Source: Faecalimonas sp.
GTDB taxonomy: Bacteria; Bacillota_A; Clostridia; Lachnospirales; Lachnospiraceae
Direction: 5' to 3'
Assembly: GCA_026169575.1 (NCBI GenBank)
Contig: JAPFCT010000065.1
Coordinates: forward strand, 1-5,351
DNA: 5,351 nt
The notes under the pieces are model-generated. The model was given only the letters and a program-made list of their open reading frames with translations, was not told the DNA's origin and did no database searches. Position 1 is the stretch's first letter. Every line of letters begins with the position of its first letter. This document shows positions 1-5,351 of the stretch, piece after piece. A program made the position numbers and the translations under genes.

Positions 1-72
1 ATCACTAGCCATTCCGGTCAGTCTTATCGCAAACTGAAAACTGCAAAACGAATTGCGTGATTCAAAAACTCT

Positions 73-121
73 CATAGTCTTATGTTTTCGTAAGTTTTGG
101 ACTTACGTTAGCTTTGCTATG
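73..121. repeat. nested inverted repeat, possible hairpin
   Basis: CGTAAGT at 89-95 is perfectly complementary to ACTTACG at 101-107, giving a 7-bp stem with the 5-base loop TTTGG. Outside it, CATAG at 73-77 pairs with CTATG at 117-121, so the two stems nest with unpaired segments between them. The octamer AGTCTTAT occurs at 20-27 and again at 76-83. The downstream flank is not a clean T-tract (TTAGCTTTG), so this is a poor intrinsic terminator. It may be the end of a dispersed repeat or an RNA structure of an upstream transcript; the sequence alone does not decide. Confidence 0.5.
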
Positions 122-163
122 CCATAAAATCCCAACCTCAAACTTTATAGAAGCTGACTGCCA

Positions 164-261
164 AATTCTACTTTTGAATCAATGTGTTTTGCTCATCTCT
201 ATATAAAATAGTAGAATTGTGCTATAAATATCAGAATTATTCTAATACAAAATTGTAGAAT
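164..261. promoter_or_regulatory. cluster of GTAGAAT motifs and an AGAAT-T-ATTCT palindrome, candidate operator
   Basis: GTAGAAT occurs directly at 211-217 and 255-261 and in inverted form (ATTCTAC) at 165-171. The inverted copy and the first direct copy share eight bases (GTAGAATT at 211-218 against AATTCTAC at 164-171). Between the direct copies lies a perfect 11-base palindrome, AGAAT-T-ATTCT, at 233-243. The direct AGAAT cores start at 213, 233 and 257, spacings of 20 and 24 bases, roughly two helical turns each. The cluster overlaps the promoter-like hexamers. Binding by a regulator is inferred; no regulator gene is visible here, and AT-rich DNA makes such short repeats easier to find by chance. 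Confidence 0.4.
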
Positions 262-271
262 ATGCTAGTAT
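217..271 (+). promoter_or_regulatory. candidate promoter region of the operon
   Basis: Two overlapping sigma-A-like options are visible. One is TTGTGC at 217-222, an 18-base spacer, and TCTAAT at 241-246, where the -10 matches TATAAT at five of six positions but the -35 at only three. The other is an extended -10, TG at 263-264 followed by TAGTAT at 266-271, with a weak -35 (AATACA, 244-249). These would start transcription near 253 or 278, leaving a leader of roughly 50-75 bases before the GTG at 327. The first -10 overlaps the end of the palindrome at 233-243, which would suit repression. Neither option is strong enough to choose from sequence alone. Confidence 0.35.
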
Positions 272-326
272 AAAAATAGAAAAAGCAAATAAAATTATGC
301 GGAATGCATAGAAGGGAACGAGGAAC

Positions 327-1619
327 GTGGAAAGAAGAAAATTAAAAGTGGCGATTGCAGGACTTGGGCATCGCGGGAAAGACATTTATGCTTACGGAAC
401 AAAGAAATTTCCGGAACTGGTAGAAATTACAGCGATTGCAGATACGGATCCGGACCGTGTAAAGCTGGTAGCAGAAGAATTTGGAATTTGTAAGGAGCAT
501 TGCTTTTCATCGGCAGAGGAAATGATCGCACATGAGAAGCTGGCAGATGCGATGTTCATCTGTACGCAGGACAGGCAGCATGTAAGTCAGGCAATTCCGG
601 CTTTGGAAAAAGGGTATGATCTTCTGCTGGAGAAACCGATCTCACCAGATCTTTCGGAATGCAGAGAAATCATCAAAGTGGCAAAGAGATGCGGAAGAAA
701 GGTGTTAGTCAGTCATGTGCTTCGCTACACGGTTTTTTATCAGGAATTAAAAAAATTGCTGGATGAAAAAAAGATCGGCGAGATTATTTCCATTCAGGCA
801 AGTGAAAATGTAGGATACTGGCATCAGGCACACAGCTTTGTCAGAGGAAACTGGAAGAATTCAGATGTGACAAGTCCGATGATCCTTCAGAAGTGCTGTC
901 ATGACATGGATATCCTTACATGGCTGACCGGGAAAACATGCAGAAAAGTAAGTTCTTTTGGGGGAACTTCCTATTTCAAACAGGAAAAAGCGAAAGAGGG
1001 GACACCGGAGCGCTGCACGGATGGCTGCCCATATCAGAAGGAATGCCCATATGATGCAGAGAAGATTTATCTGCCAAACAGAGAGCATGGAGTTCCGGAG
1101 GAAATCACAAAATGGTTTGATCTTGTTCTGACATTAGATCCGACAGAAGAAAATATTTATGAACAATTGCGAAAAGGACCTTATGGAAAATGTGTGTTCC
1201 ATAGCGATAATAATGTTGTGGATCATCAAGTAGTAAATATGGTCATGACAGATGGGACAACGATCAATTTCACAATGTGTGGATTTACCCATGAAAATGC
1301 ACGCTATACCCGGATTATGGGAACAGAAGGCGAGATCGTAGCAAATATGGAGTCAAACCGGATTGAGATTTATCGCTTTGGATATGAGCCGGAGGTCATT
1401 GATATCACAAAACTGACATCGGATTTCTCAGGACATGGCGGAGGGGATCTGCTGATGCTGAAAGAATTTATCCACTATGCGCTGGGAGATGAAGTGCGGA
1501 CGAATACGATCACGACATTAGAGCAGTCGATGGAAAGTCATTTTATCGCATGGGCTGCAGAAATTTCGAGACTTCAGGATGGAGCTGCTGTAACATTAGA
1601 TGAGATTCGTGGGAAATAG
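327..1619 (+). CDS. Gfo/Idh/MocA family NAD(P)-dependent oxidoreductase with a cysteine-rich insertion
   Basis: Predicted cytoplasmic sugar or polyol dehydrogenase/reductase of 430 residues, first gene of the operon. The N-terminal Rossmann domain (about residues 5-130) has the dinucleotide motif GLGHRG at 12-17, an acidic end of the second beta strand (AIADTD, 36-41) that hints at NAD preference, and the family's EKP motif at 102-104 with the usual catalytic lysine. The alpha/beta substrate domain follows; KCCHDMD at 189-195 fits the active-site His/Asp segment. A Cys-x3-Cys-x5-Cys cluster (C230, C234, C240) sits in an insertion, and with C190/C191 could form a metal or Fe-S site (inference). 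Length is somewhat above the usual 330-390. The start is GTG: an in-frame ATG at 297 is cut off by TAG at 309-311, and AAGGG (312-316) or GAGG (320-323) serves as ribosome site. The neighbouring importer suggests it acts on an imported carbohydrate. The exact substrate is unknown; inositol dehydrogenase or 3-keto-glycoside-forming enzymes are possible relatives. Confidence 0.9.
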   Translation: MERRKLKVAIAGLGHRGKDIYAYGTKKFPELVEITAIADTDPDRVKLVAEEFGICKEHCFSSAEEMIAHEKLADAMFICTQDRQHVSQAIPALEKGYDLLLEKPISPDLSECREIIKVAKRCGRKVLVSHVLRYTVFYQELKKLLDEKKIGEIISIQASENVGYWHQAHSFVRGNWKNSDVTSPMILQKCCHDMDILTWLTGKTCRKVSSFGGTSYFKQEKAKEGTPERCTDGCPYQKECPYDAEKIYLPNREHGVPEEITKWFDLVLTLDPTEENIYEQLRKGPYGKCVFHSDNNVVDHQVVNMVMTDGTTINFTMCGFTHENARYTRIMGTEGEIVANMESNRIEIYRFGYEPEVIDITKLTSDFSGHGGGDLLMLKEFIHYALGDEVRTNTITTLEQSMESHFIAWAAEISRLQDGAAVTLDEIRGK

Positions 1620-1657
1620 AACAAGGTAACGGTAGGATAACGAAGGAGAGGTAGTTT

Positions 1658-2992
1658 ATGAATAAGAAGACATGGAAAAAAATCGCAGCAGTAGGAATGT
1701 GTGTATGCATGACAGCGGGATTTACAGCCTGCTCCGGCAAAGAAAGTGGGGGAGAGGGAGCTTCCGGGGAACCTGCAAAGAGTACAAAAGATTATAAGAG
1801 TGACAAAGAGGTAACACTCCGCTATGCAATCTGGGGAGCGACACAGCAGGAGGTATCAAAAGAACTTGCAGATGCATTCCATGAGAAGTATCCAAATATC
1901 ACAGTGGAAGTAGAATATACACCACAAAATACCGGAGAATACTGGACAAAACTGGAAAGTTCCTGCACCGGAGGATCTGCACCGGATGTTTTCTGGATGA
2001 ATGGAGTACATGCAGACACATATATTGAAGGAGGCATGATGCTTCCGCTGACAGATCTGATTGAAGACAGTGAACTGATTGACTGGAAAGAAGATTTTCC
2101 GGAGACCCTTACAGCACAATATGAACGTGATGGTGAAATTTACGCAGTTCCCAAAGATTTTGATACGATCGCAGTCTGGTACAATAAGCAGATTTTTGAT
2201 GAGGCGGGGGTAGAATATCCATCGGATGACTGGACATGGGAAGAAATGGTCGAGACAGCAAGAAAGCTGACAAATAAAGAGAAGGGAATCTATGGCATCA
2301 CTGCAGAGATGAATGGACAGCAGAATTATTATCCTACAATTTCTGCAAATGGGGGATATATCTTGGCAGAAGATAAGAAGTCCTGCGGATATGACGAAGA
2401 AAATACGATAAAGGGAATCAACTGTTGGACAGAATTGATGGAAGAAGGATTATCTCCATTTTTACAGCAATTGACAGATACACCATCTAAGACATTATTT
2501 GAATCTGGAAAACTGGCAATGATATGGGATGGATCATGGAGTACAGCTTCTTATATGAAAAATGAACAGCTTCGGGATATTGTCGGAGTTGCAGAACTTC
2601 CTTCTTTTGATGGAAAGAAAGGAAACTGTATCAATGGACTTGGAATCGGAGTATACAGCAAATCAAAGAATCTTGATGAGGCAAGAATTTTTGTAGAATG
2701 GCTTGGAAGCAAAGAGGCGCAGGAAATTCAGGGAAAATCGGGAACGGTAATCTCAGCTCGCCAGGATTGTCAGTCTTTCTTTGCAGAAAGTTATCCGGAA
2801 TTGAATCTGGAAGCATATTTGAATCAGGTGGAGGTGGCAATGCCATATCCTTGCAGTAAAGTGACAAATGAAATGCTTACGGCAGAATCGGATTATCTGA
2901 AGAAAGCCTATACGGGAGATATGAGTGTTAAGGATGCCTGCGATAAGATTGCGGAGGAGGTAAATCCACTGTTAGAGGAAGCTTACAAATAA
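1658..2992 (+). CDS. carbohydrate ABC transporter substrate-binding lipoprotein (family 1 type)
   Basis: Extracytoplasmic receptor of 444 residues that should capture a sugar or glycoside and deliver it to the two permeases encoded downstream. Residues 1-24 form a lipoprotein signal peptide: a Lys-rich start (NKKTWKK), a hydrophobic stretch, then the lipobox FTAC with C25 as the lipidated residue, followed by a flexible Gly/Ser/Glu linker to about residue 50. The folded part shows hallmarks of this binding-protein family: LRYAIWG at 54-60, SAPDVFWMN at 107-115, AVPKDFD then AVWYNK at 163-177, and GKLAMIWDGSW at 284-294. Aromatic residues are plentiful, as expected for sugar stacking. Mature residues include seven further cysteines. 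The ATG is preceded by AAGGAG (1643-1648) at nine bases, and the gene starts 38 bases after the oxidoreductase. Ligand identity cannot be inferred; oligosaccharides, glycosides and polyols are all possible. Confidence 0.93.
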   Translation: MNKKTWKKIAAVGMCVCMTAGFTACSGKESGGEGASGEPAKSTKDYKSDKEVTLRYAIWGATQQEVSKELADAFHEKYPNITVEVEYTPQNTGEYWTKLESSCTGGSAPDVFWMNGVHADTYIEGGMMLPLTDLIEDSELIDWKEDFPETLTAQYERDGEIYAVPKDFDTIAVWYNKQIFDEAGVEYPSDDWTWEEMVETARKLTNKEKGIYGITAEMNGQQNYYPTISANGGYILAEDKKSCGYDEENTIKGINCWTELMEEGLSPFLQQLTDTPSKTLFESGKLAMIWDGSWSTASYMKNEQLRDIVGVAELPSFDGKKGNCINGLGIGVYSKSKNLDEARIFVEWLGSKEAQEIQGKSGTVISARQDCQSFFAESYPELNLEAYLNQVEVAMPYPCSKVTNEMLTAESDYLKKAYTGDMSVKDACDKIAEEVNPLLEEAYK

Positions 2993-3007
2993 GAGAAGAT
3001 CATGTGG

Positions 3008-3014
3008 AAGGGGG
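3008..3014 (+). promoter_or_regulatory. ribosome binding site that sets the start of the first permease
   Basis: AAGGGGG lies eight bases before the ATG at 3023. An in-frame ATG at 3002 also exists, but it has only a weak purine run (AGAGAAG, 2992-2998) three bases upstream, and starting there would place this good ribosome site inside the coding region. The 3023 start is therefore preferred; it removes seven residues and begins the protein MFRIKSTKRE. Confidence 0.7.
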
Positions 3015-3022
3015 ACAGCAAA

Positions 3023-3925
3023 ATGTTCCGGATAAAGTCTACAAAACGGGAGCGGAGAGAATGGCTCTACGGATATGCGATGGTAGCGCCTCTGATTATT
3101 GGATTGTGTGTATTTTATTTCTATCCATTTATTCAGAGTATTTATATGAGTTTTACAAAAACGGGGGCATTCAATCAGTCTACCTGGAATGGAATTGCTA
3201 ATTATAAAGAGATATTCACAGATAAGATTTTCTGGCAGTCTATGAAAAATACGCTGGTATATGTGCTGATGACGGTGCCGATCGGGATTCTGTTATCGAC
3301 TGTGCTTGCAGTACTTTTAAATGCCAAGATCAAAGGAACTTCCTTTTACCGGACAATCTATTTTCTGCCATCGGTTACGATGGCAGCAGCGATTGCACTT
3401 GTCTGGAAGTGGATCTATAACGGAGAATACGGGCTTTTAAATGCTGTTTTAGAAGCTTTTGGCGTGGATGGAGTGAGCTGGCTGACCAGCCCGGGAACGG
3501 TAATGATCGCCATAGGAATTGTGGGAATCTGGTGTTCGTTTGGATATAATACGATCATTTTGCTGGCGGGGCTTCAGAGCATCAGCAAGTCTTATTATGA
3601 GGCGGCGGCTCTTGACGGCGCAAACAGCTGGTATGTATTCTGGAGGATTACATTCCCGCTTCTTAGCCCGACTGTGTTTTTTGTGGTAGTGACAAGTCTG
3701 ATCAACGGATTAAAGACGTTTGACCTTGTCTATATGATGATTCCGAACACAAGTCCGGTTTATAACGATGCACAGACTGTTGTGATGTATTTCTACCGGA
3801 ATGCATTTGAGTACGGAAACAAAGGATATGCTTCAACGATCGCGGTTGTTATTTTCATTATCATTATGCTGATCACAGTTCTGCAGATGAAACTGCAAAA
3901 GCGCTGGGTTGTCTATGAAGAGTAG
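3023..3925 (+). CDS. sugar ABC transporter permease, MalF/UgpA-like (CUT1)
   Basis: Integral membrane subunit of 300 residues from the preferred ATG, forming half of the translocation channel. A basic N-terminus (KSTKRERRE) precedes six predicted membrane helices at about residues 19-41, 77-99, 112-132, 158-183, 215-238 and 270-288. The cytoplasmic EAA loop, which docks on the ATPase, is clear: EAAALDGA at 193-200 followed by RITFPLLSP at 208-216, matching the EAA---G---------I-LP pattern. The opening YAMVAPLIIGL and the PFIQSIYMSF segment are typical of the first permease of CUT1 importers. The length fits this subfamily, which has six helices rather than the eight of enteric MalF. It lies 30 bases after the binding-protein gene and pairs with the following permease. 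No ATPase gene is linked. Substrate specificity is unknown. Confidence 0.93.
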   Translation: MFRIKSTKRERREWLYGYAMVAPLIIGLCVFYFYPFIQSIYMSFTKTGAFNQSTWNGIANYKEIFTDKIFWQSMKNTLVYVLMTVPIGILLSTVLAVLLNAKIKGTSFYRTIYFLPSVTMAAAIALVWKWIYNGEYGLLNAVLEAFGVDGVSWLTSPGTVMIAIGIVGIWCSFGYNTIILLAGLQSISKSYYEAAALDGANSWYVFWRITFPLLSPTVFFVVVTSLINGLKTFDLVYMMIPNTSPVYNDAQTVVMYFYRNAFEYGNKGYASTIAVVIFIIIMLITVLQMKLQKRWVVYEE

Positions 3926-3930
3926 GAGGA
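3924..3930 (+). promoter_or_regulatory. ribosome binding site overlapping the upstream stop codon
   Basis: AGGAGGA begins within the TAG stop codon (3923-3925) of the first permease and ends seven bases before the ATG at 3938. An in-frame GTG at 3932 would be only one base away, so 3938 is the better start. The arrangement suggests that translation of the two permeases is coupled, which would help to make the subunits in equal amounts; that is inference. Confidence 0.75.
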
Positions 3931-3937
3931 AGTGCAG

Positions 3938-4762
3938 ATGAAAAAGACAAAAATGAAAAAGATACTGATTCACTGTATTTTGATCGCAGGAATCGGAGTT
4001 GCGATCCTTCCGTTTTTCTGGATGATCACAACTGCTTTTAAGACACAGGGAGAATCGGTTCAGATGCCTCCGGTATGGTTTCCGGCAACCTGGAATCTAG
4101 ATGCATTTATGGAAATTATTAAGAAGGGTAATTTTCTGACGGCATATGGAAATACGATCATTTCTACCGTGGTTACGGTGATCGGACAGGTTGCGCTATG
4201 TGCGACAGCTGGATACAGCTTTGCGCGGGTGCGGTTTCCGGGAAGGAATGTATTGTTTGTACTTGTACTTGGAGTGCTGATGATACCGTCTCAGATTTTT
4301 CTGATGCCTCAATATCTGGTAGTGCAGAAGATGGGACTGCTAAATACCGTCCGCGCACTGTTTTTGCCGAATCTGTTCAGTGCGTTCGGAACATTCCTGC
4401 TAAGACAGTCATTTCTGTCGCTTCCGGTTGAACTGGAGGAGGCAGCTACGCTGGATGGATGTAATCGATTCCAGATATTCTACAAGATCATGCTGCCATT
4501 GACAAAATCTTCTCTGGTAGCCCTTGCGATCATGACAATGAAATTCGCATGGAATGATCTGATGTGGCCGCTGATCGTCAACACGTCCGCAAAAAAAATG
4601 ACACTTGCACCACTGTTGTCTTCGATGGTATCTGAGTATGGAACAAATTATCCGGTTCAGATGGCGGGAGCCGTGATGGCAGTTCTGCCGATCGTGATCT
4701 TGTTTATCATTTTCCAAAAGCAATTTATCGAAGGAGTCGCACACACTGGTGTGAAGGGCTAA
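3938..4762 (+). CDS. sugar ABC transporter permease, MalG/UgpE-like (CUT1)
   Basis: Second channel subunit, 274 residues. Six predicted membrane helices lie at about residues 9-31, 71-95, 104-125, 139-158, 189-212 and 242-262. The PFFWMITTAFKT segment (26-37) after helix one is characteristic of MalG-type permeases, as is the following region that ends in a tryptophan-rich extracellular stretch (VWFPATWNLDAF, 46-57). The EAA loop reads EEAATLDGC at 167-175 and KIMLPL at 183-188, fitting the family pattern. C-terminal QKQFIEGVAHTGVKG is the usual ending of this subfamily (QrxfveGltaGavKG-like). It completes the binding protein-permease-permease set. The next element is the terminator hairpin, so it is the last gene of the operon, and no ATP-binding subunit follows. 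Substrate unknown. Confidence 0.94.
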   Translation: MKKTKMKKILIHCILIAGIGVAILPFFWMITTAFKTQGESVQMPPVWFPATWNLDAFMEIIKKGNFLTAYGNTIISTVVTVIGQVALCATAGYSFARVRFPGRNVLFVLVLGVLMIPSQIFLMPQYLVVQKMGLLNTVRALFLPNLFSAFGTFLLRQSFLSLPVELEEAATLDGCNRFQIFYKIMLPLTKSSLVALAIMTMKFAWNDLMWPLIVNTSAKKMTLAPLLSSMVSEYGTNYPVQMAGAVMAVLPIVILFIIFQKQFIEGVAHTGVKG

Positions 4763-4772
4763 AAGAATAATG

Positions 4773-4850
4773 AAGAGCATCTTTTTCTCTTGTATGGAGC
4801 AGTACACTTTAGCAGTGCTGTAACATACGAAGAAAAAGGTGCTCTTTTTT
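4773..4850. terminator. bidirectional intrinsic terminator between convergent genes
   Basis: AAGAGCA at 4773-4779 pairs with TGCTCTT at 4840-4846. The stem continues through a T-G wobble, C-G, five T-A pairs (4782-4786 with 4833-4837) and C-G. After an imperfect patch with one bulged base, GTATG at 4792-4796 pairs with CATAC at 4824-4828. The 27-base loop can fold further (for example CACT 4805-4808 with AGTG 4814-4817). A run of six Ts (4845-4850) follows on the plus strand, 11 bases after the permease stop codon to the stem. On the minus strand the hairpin starts 8 bases past the adenosine deaminase stop and is followed by CATTATTCTTTT, a weaker T-rich tail. It therefore probably ends both transcripts, more efficiently on the plus strand. 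Confidence 0.88.
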
Positions 4851-4854
4851 GGTT

Positions 4855-5351
4855 TTATAGTTTCTTAAATGCGGTTTCTTCTGCGTTTTTGACAACCTGG
4901 CGGATGATATCATCGCTTCCGTACAAGTTCTGGATACGCTCTAATTCGCGGGTCATCGTTGTGCTGCTGACCGTGCGGTTGTCAGTGTTGACGCTGACTT
5001 TGACACCTGCCTGCAAGAACGTATCGAGTGGATAATGATTCCAGCTGTCGATGGCATGTGTCTGTAAGTTGCTGGTCGGGCACATCTCGACTCCGATGCC
5101 TCTTCTGGCAATCTCCTGCATCAGGTCCGGATCCTGAATCAGTGCAAGACCGTGTCCGATCCGGCTGGCGCCGTACTCCATGGCAGTGCGGACATTTTCC
5201 ACATTGCCGGTCTCACCGGAATGAATGACAAAAGGAATCTTCCGGTATCTCGCCTCTTCAAAGAGTTCGTGGAAAAGCGGATTCGGGAACCTGGATTCAT
5301 CTCCGGCAAGGTCAAGTGCGCAGACGCCGTGACCGATGTAGGGTTCCATAC
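4855..5351 (-). CDS. add: adenosine deaminase, C-terminal part (truncated by the window edge)
   Basis: Metal-dependent hydrolase of purine salvage that converts adenosine (and deoxyadenosine) to inosine and ammonia in the cytoplasm. About 164 C-terminal residues are visible, roughly half of the usual 330-345; the N-terminal HxH metal site and the start codon lie beyond the right edge. Counting from the first full codon (5349-5347), the family motifs come in order: ALDLAGDE at 11-18, HSGE at 43-46 (metal-binding His, proton-shuttling Glu), RIGHG at 63-67 (catalytic His), CPTSN at 90-94, and NTDN at 121-124 with D123 as the expected metal ligand. The mammalian enzyme has two aspartates in the last motif; here the second is Asn, as I recall for many Gram-positive members. 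Related adenine or aminofutalosine deaminases remain possible. It converges on the transporter operon and shares its terminator, with no evident functional link. Confidence 0.9.
   Translation of the reverse strand, partial: MEPYIGHGVCALDLAGDESRFPNPLFHELFEEARYRKIPFVIHSGETGNVENVRTAMEYGASRIGHGLALIQDPDLMQEIARRGIGVEMCPTSNLQTHAIDSWNHYPLDTFLQAGVKVSVNTDNRTVSSTTMTRELERIQNLYGSDDIIRQVVKNAEETAFKKL

Larger units (their letters stand above)
1..326. other. AT-rich intergenic region upstream of the oxidoreductase-transporter operon
   Basis: No convincing gene is visible in this stretch. Frame 1 on the plus strand is open from the left edge to a TGA at 58-60, about 19 codons, and could be the tail of an upstream gene. 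The minus strand is open from an ATG at 75-73 to the left edge, 25 codons, but that ATG has no Shine-Dalgarno sequence. Both runs are short enough to be chance. Positions 73-121 contain a nested inverted repeat. Positions 160-275 become very AT-rich and contain repeated GTAGAAT motifs and promoter-like hexamers. The region probably carries the operon's promoter and operator and possibly the end of an unrelated upstream element. Confidence 0.7.

Noticed and set aside
41..57. Possible CcpA cre-like site (TGCAAAACGAATTGCG)
   Set aside because: The central CG is shifted by one base from the cre consensus and the site lies well upstream of the candidate promoters.
1..75. Minus-strand open frame from an ATG at 75-73 to the left edge (25 codons), as a possible divergent gene start
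   Set aside because: There is no Shine-Dalgarno sequence upstream of the ATG, the run is short enough to be chance, and I recognise no domain. It is noted only because the gene could continue outside the window.
3002..3022. Upstream ATG as the start of the first permease
   Set aside because: The ribosome site before it is weak and too close, while a strong AAGGGGG sits at the right distance from the ATG at 3023.
4409..4807. Open reading frame of 132 codons on the minus strand
   Set aside because: It lies antisense to the second permease and runs into the terminator hairpin. Its composition (runs of His, Arg, Gln and Cys) looks like an antisense shadow, and the plus-strand gene has clear family motifs.
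4790..5228. Plus-strand open frames at 4790-5035 and 5028-5228
   Set aside because: They are antisense to the adenosine deaminase gene, whose motifs are unmistakable, and one of them starts inside the terminator.

Overview
The window looks like chromosomal DNA of a low-to-mid GC Gram-positive anaerobe, most likely a gut Lachnospiraceae-type Clostridia. This rests on strong AGGAGG-type ribosome sites, the lipoprotein signal, and the general look of the proteins; no marker gene in the window settles the taxon.

Layout: positions 1-326 are an AT-rich non-coding stretch. Its left part holds a nested inverted repeat of unknown identity. Its right part holds candidate promoter elements and repeated GTAGAAT motifs. 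Four plus-strand genes follow with gaps of 38, 30 and 12 bases and no terminator between them, so they read as one operon: a Gfo/Idh/MocA-type NAD(P)-dependent oxidoreductase (327-1619), a lipoprotein sugar-binding protein (1658-2992), and two six-helix permeases of the CUT1 carbohydrate ABC importer type (3023-3925 and 3938-4762). A long hairpin followed by six Ts (4773-4850) closes the operon. It also lies 8 bases beyond the stop of a convergent minus-strand gene, the C-terminal half of an adenosine deaminase (4855-5351, running off the right edge).

Working model: the lipoprotein captures a carbohydrate or polyol at the cell surface and the permease pair imports it. Energy would come from an ATPase encoded elsewhere, since none is present here. 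The cytoplasmic oxidoreductase would then oxidise or reduce the imported compound or a derivative. The substrate cannot be read from the sequence. The oxidoreductase carries a Cys-x3-Cys-x5-Cys insertion plus a KCCHDMD active-site segment, which is the most interesting protein-level feature. Adenosine deaminase belongs to purine salvage and is probably only a neighbour. I see no CRISPR array, RNA gene, transposase or clear sign of a wholly new system.
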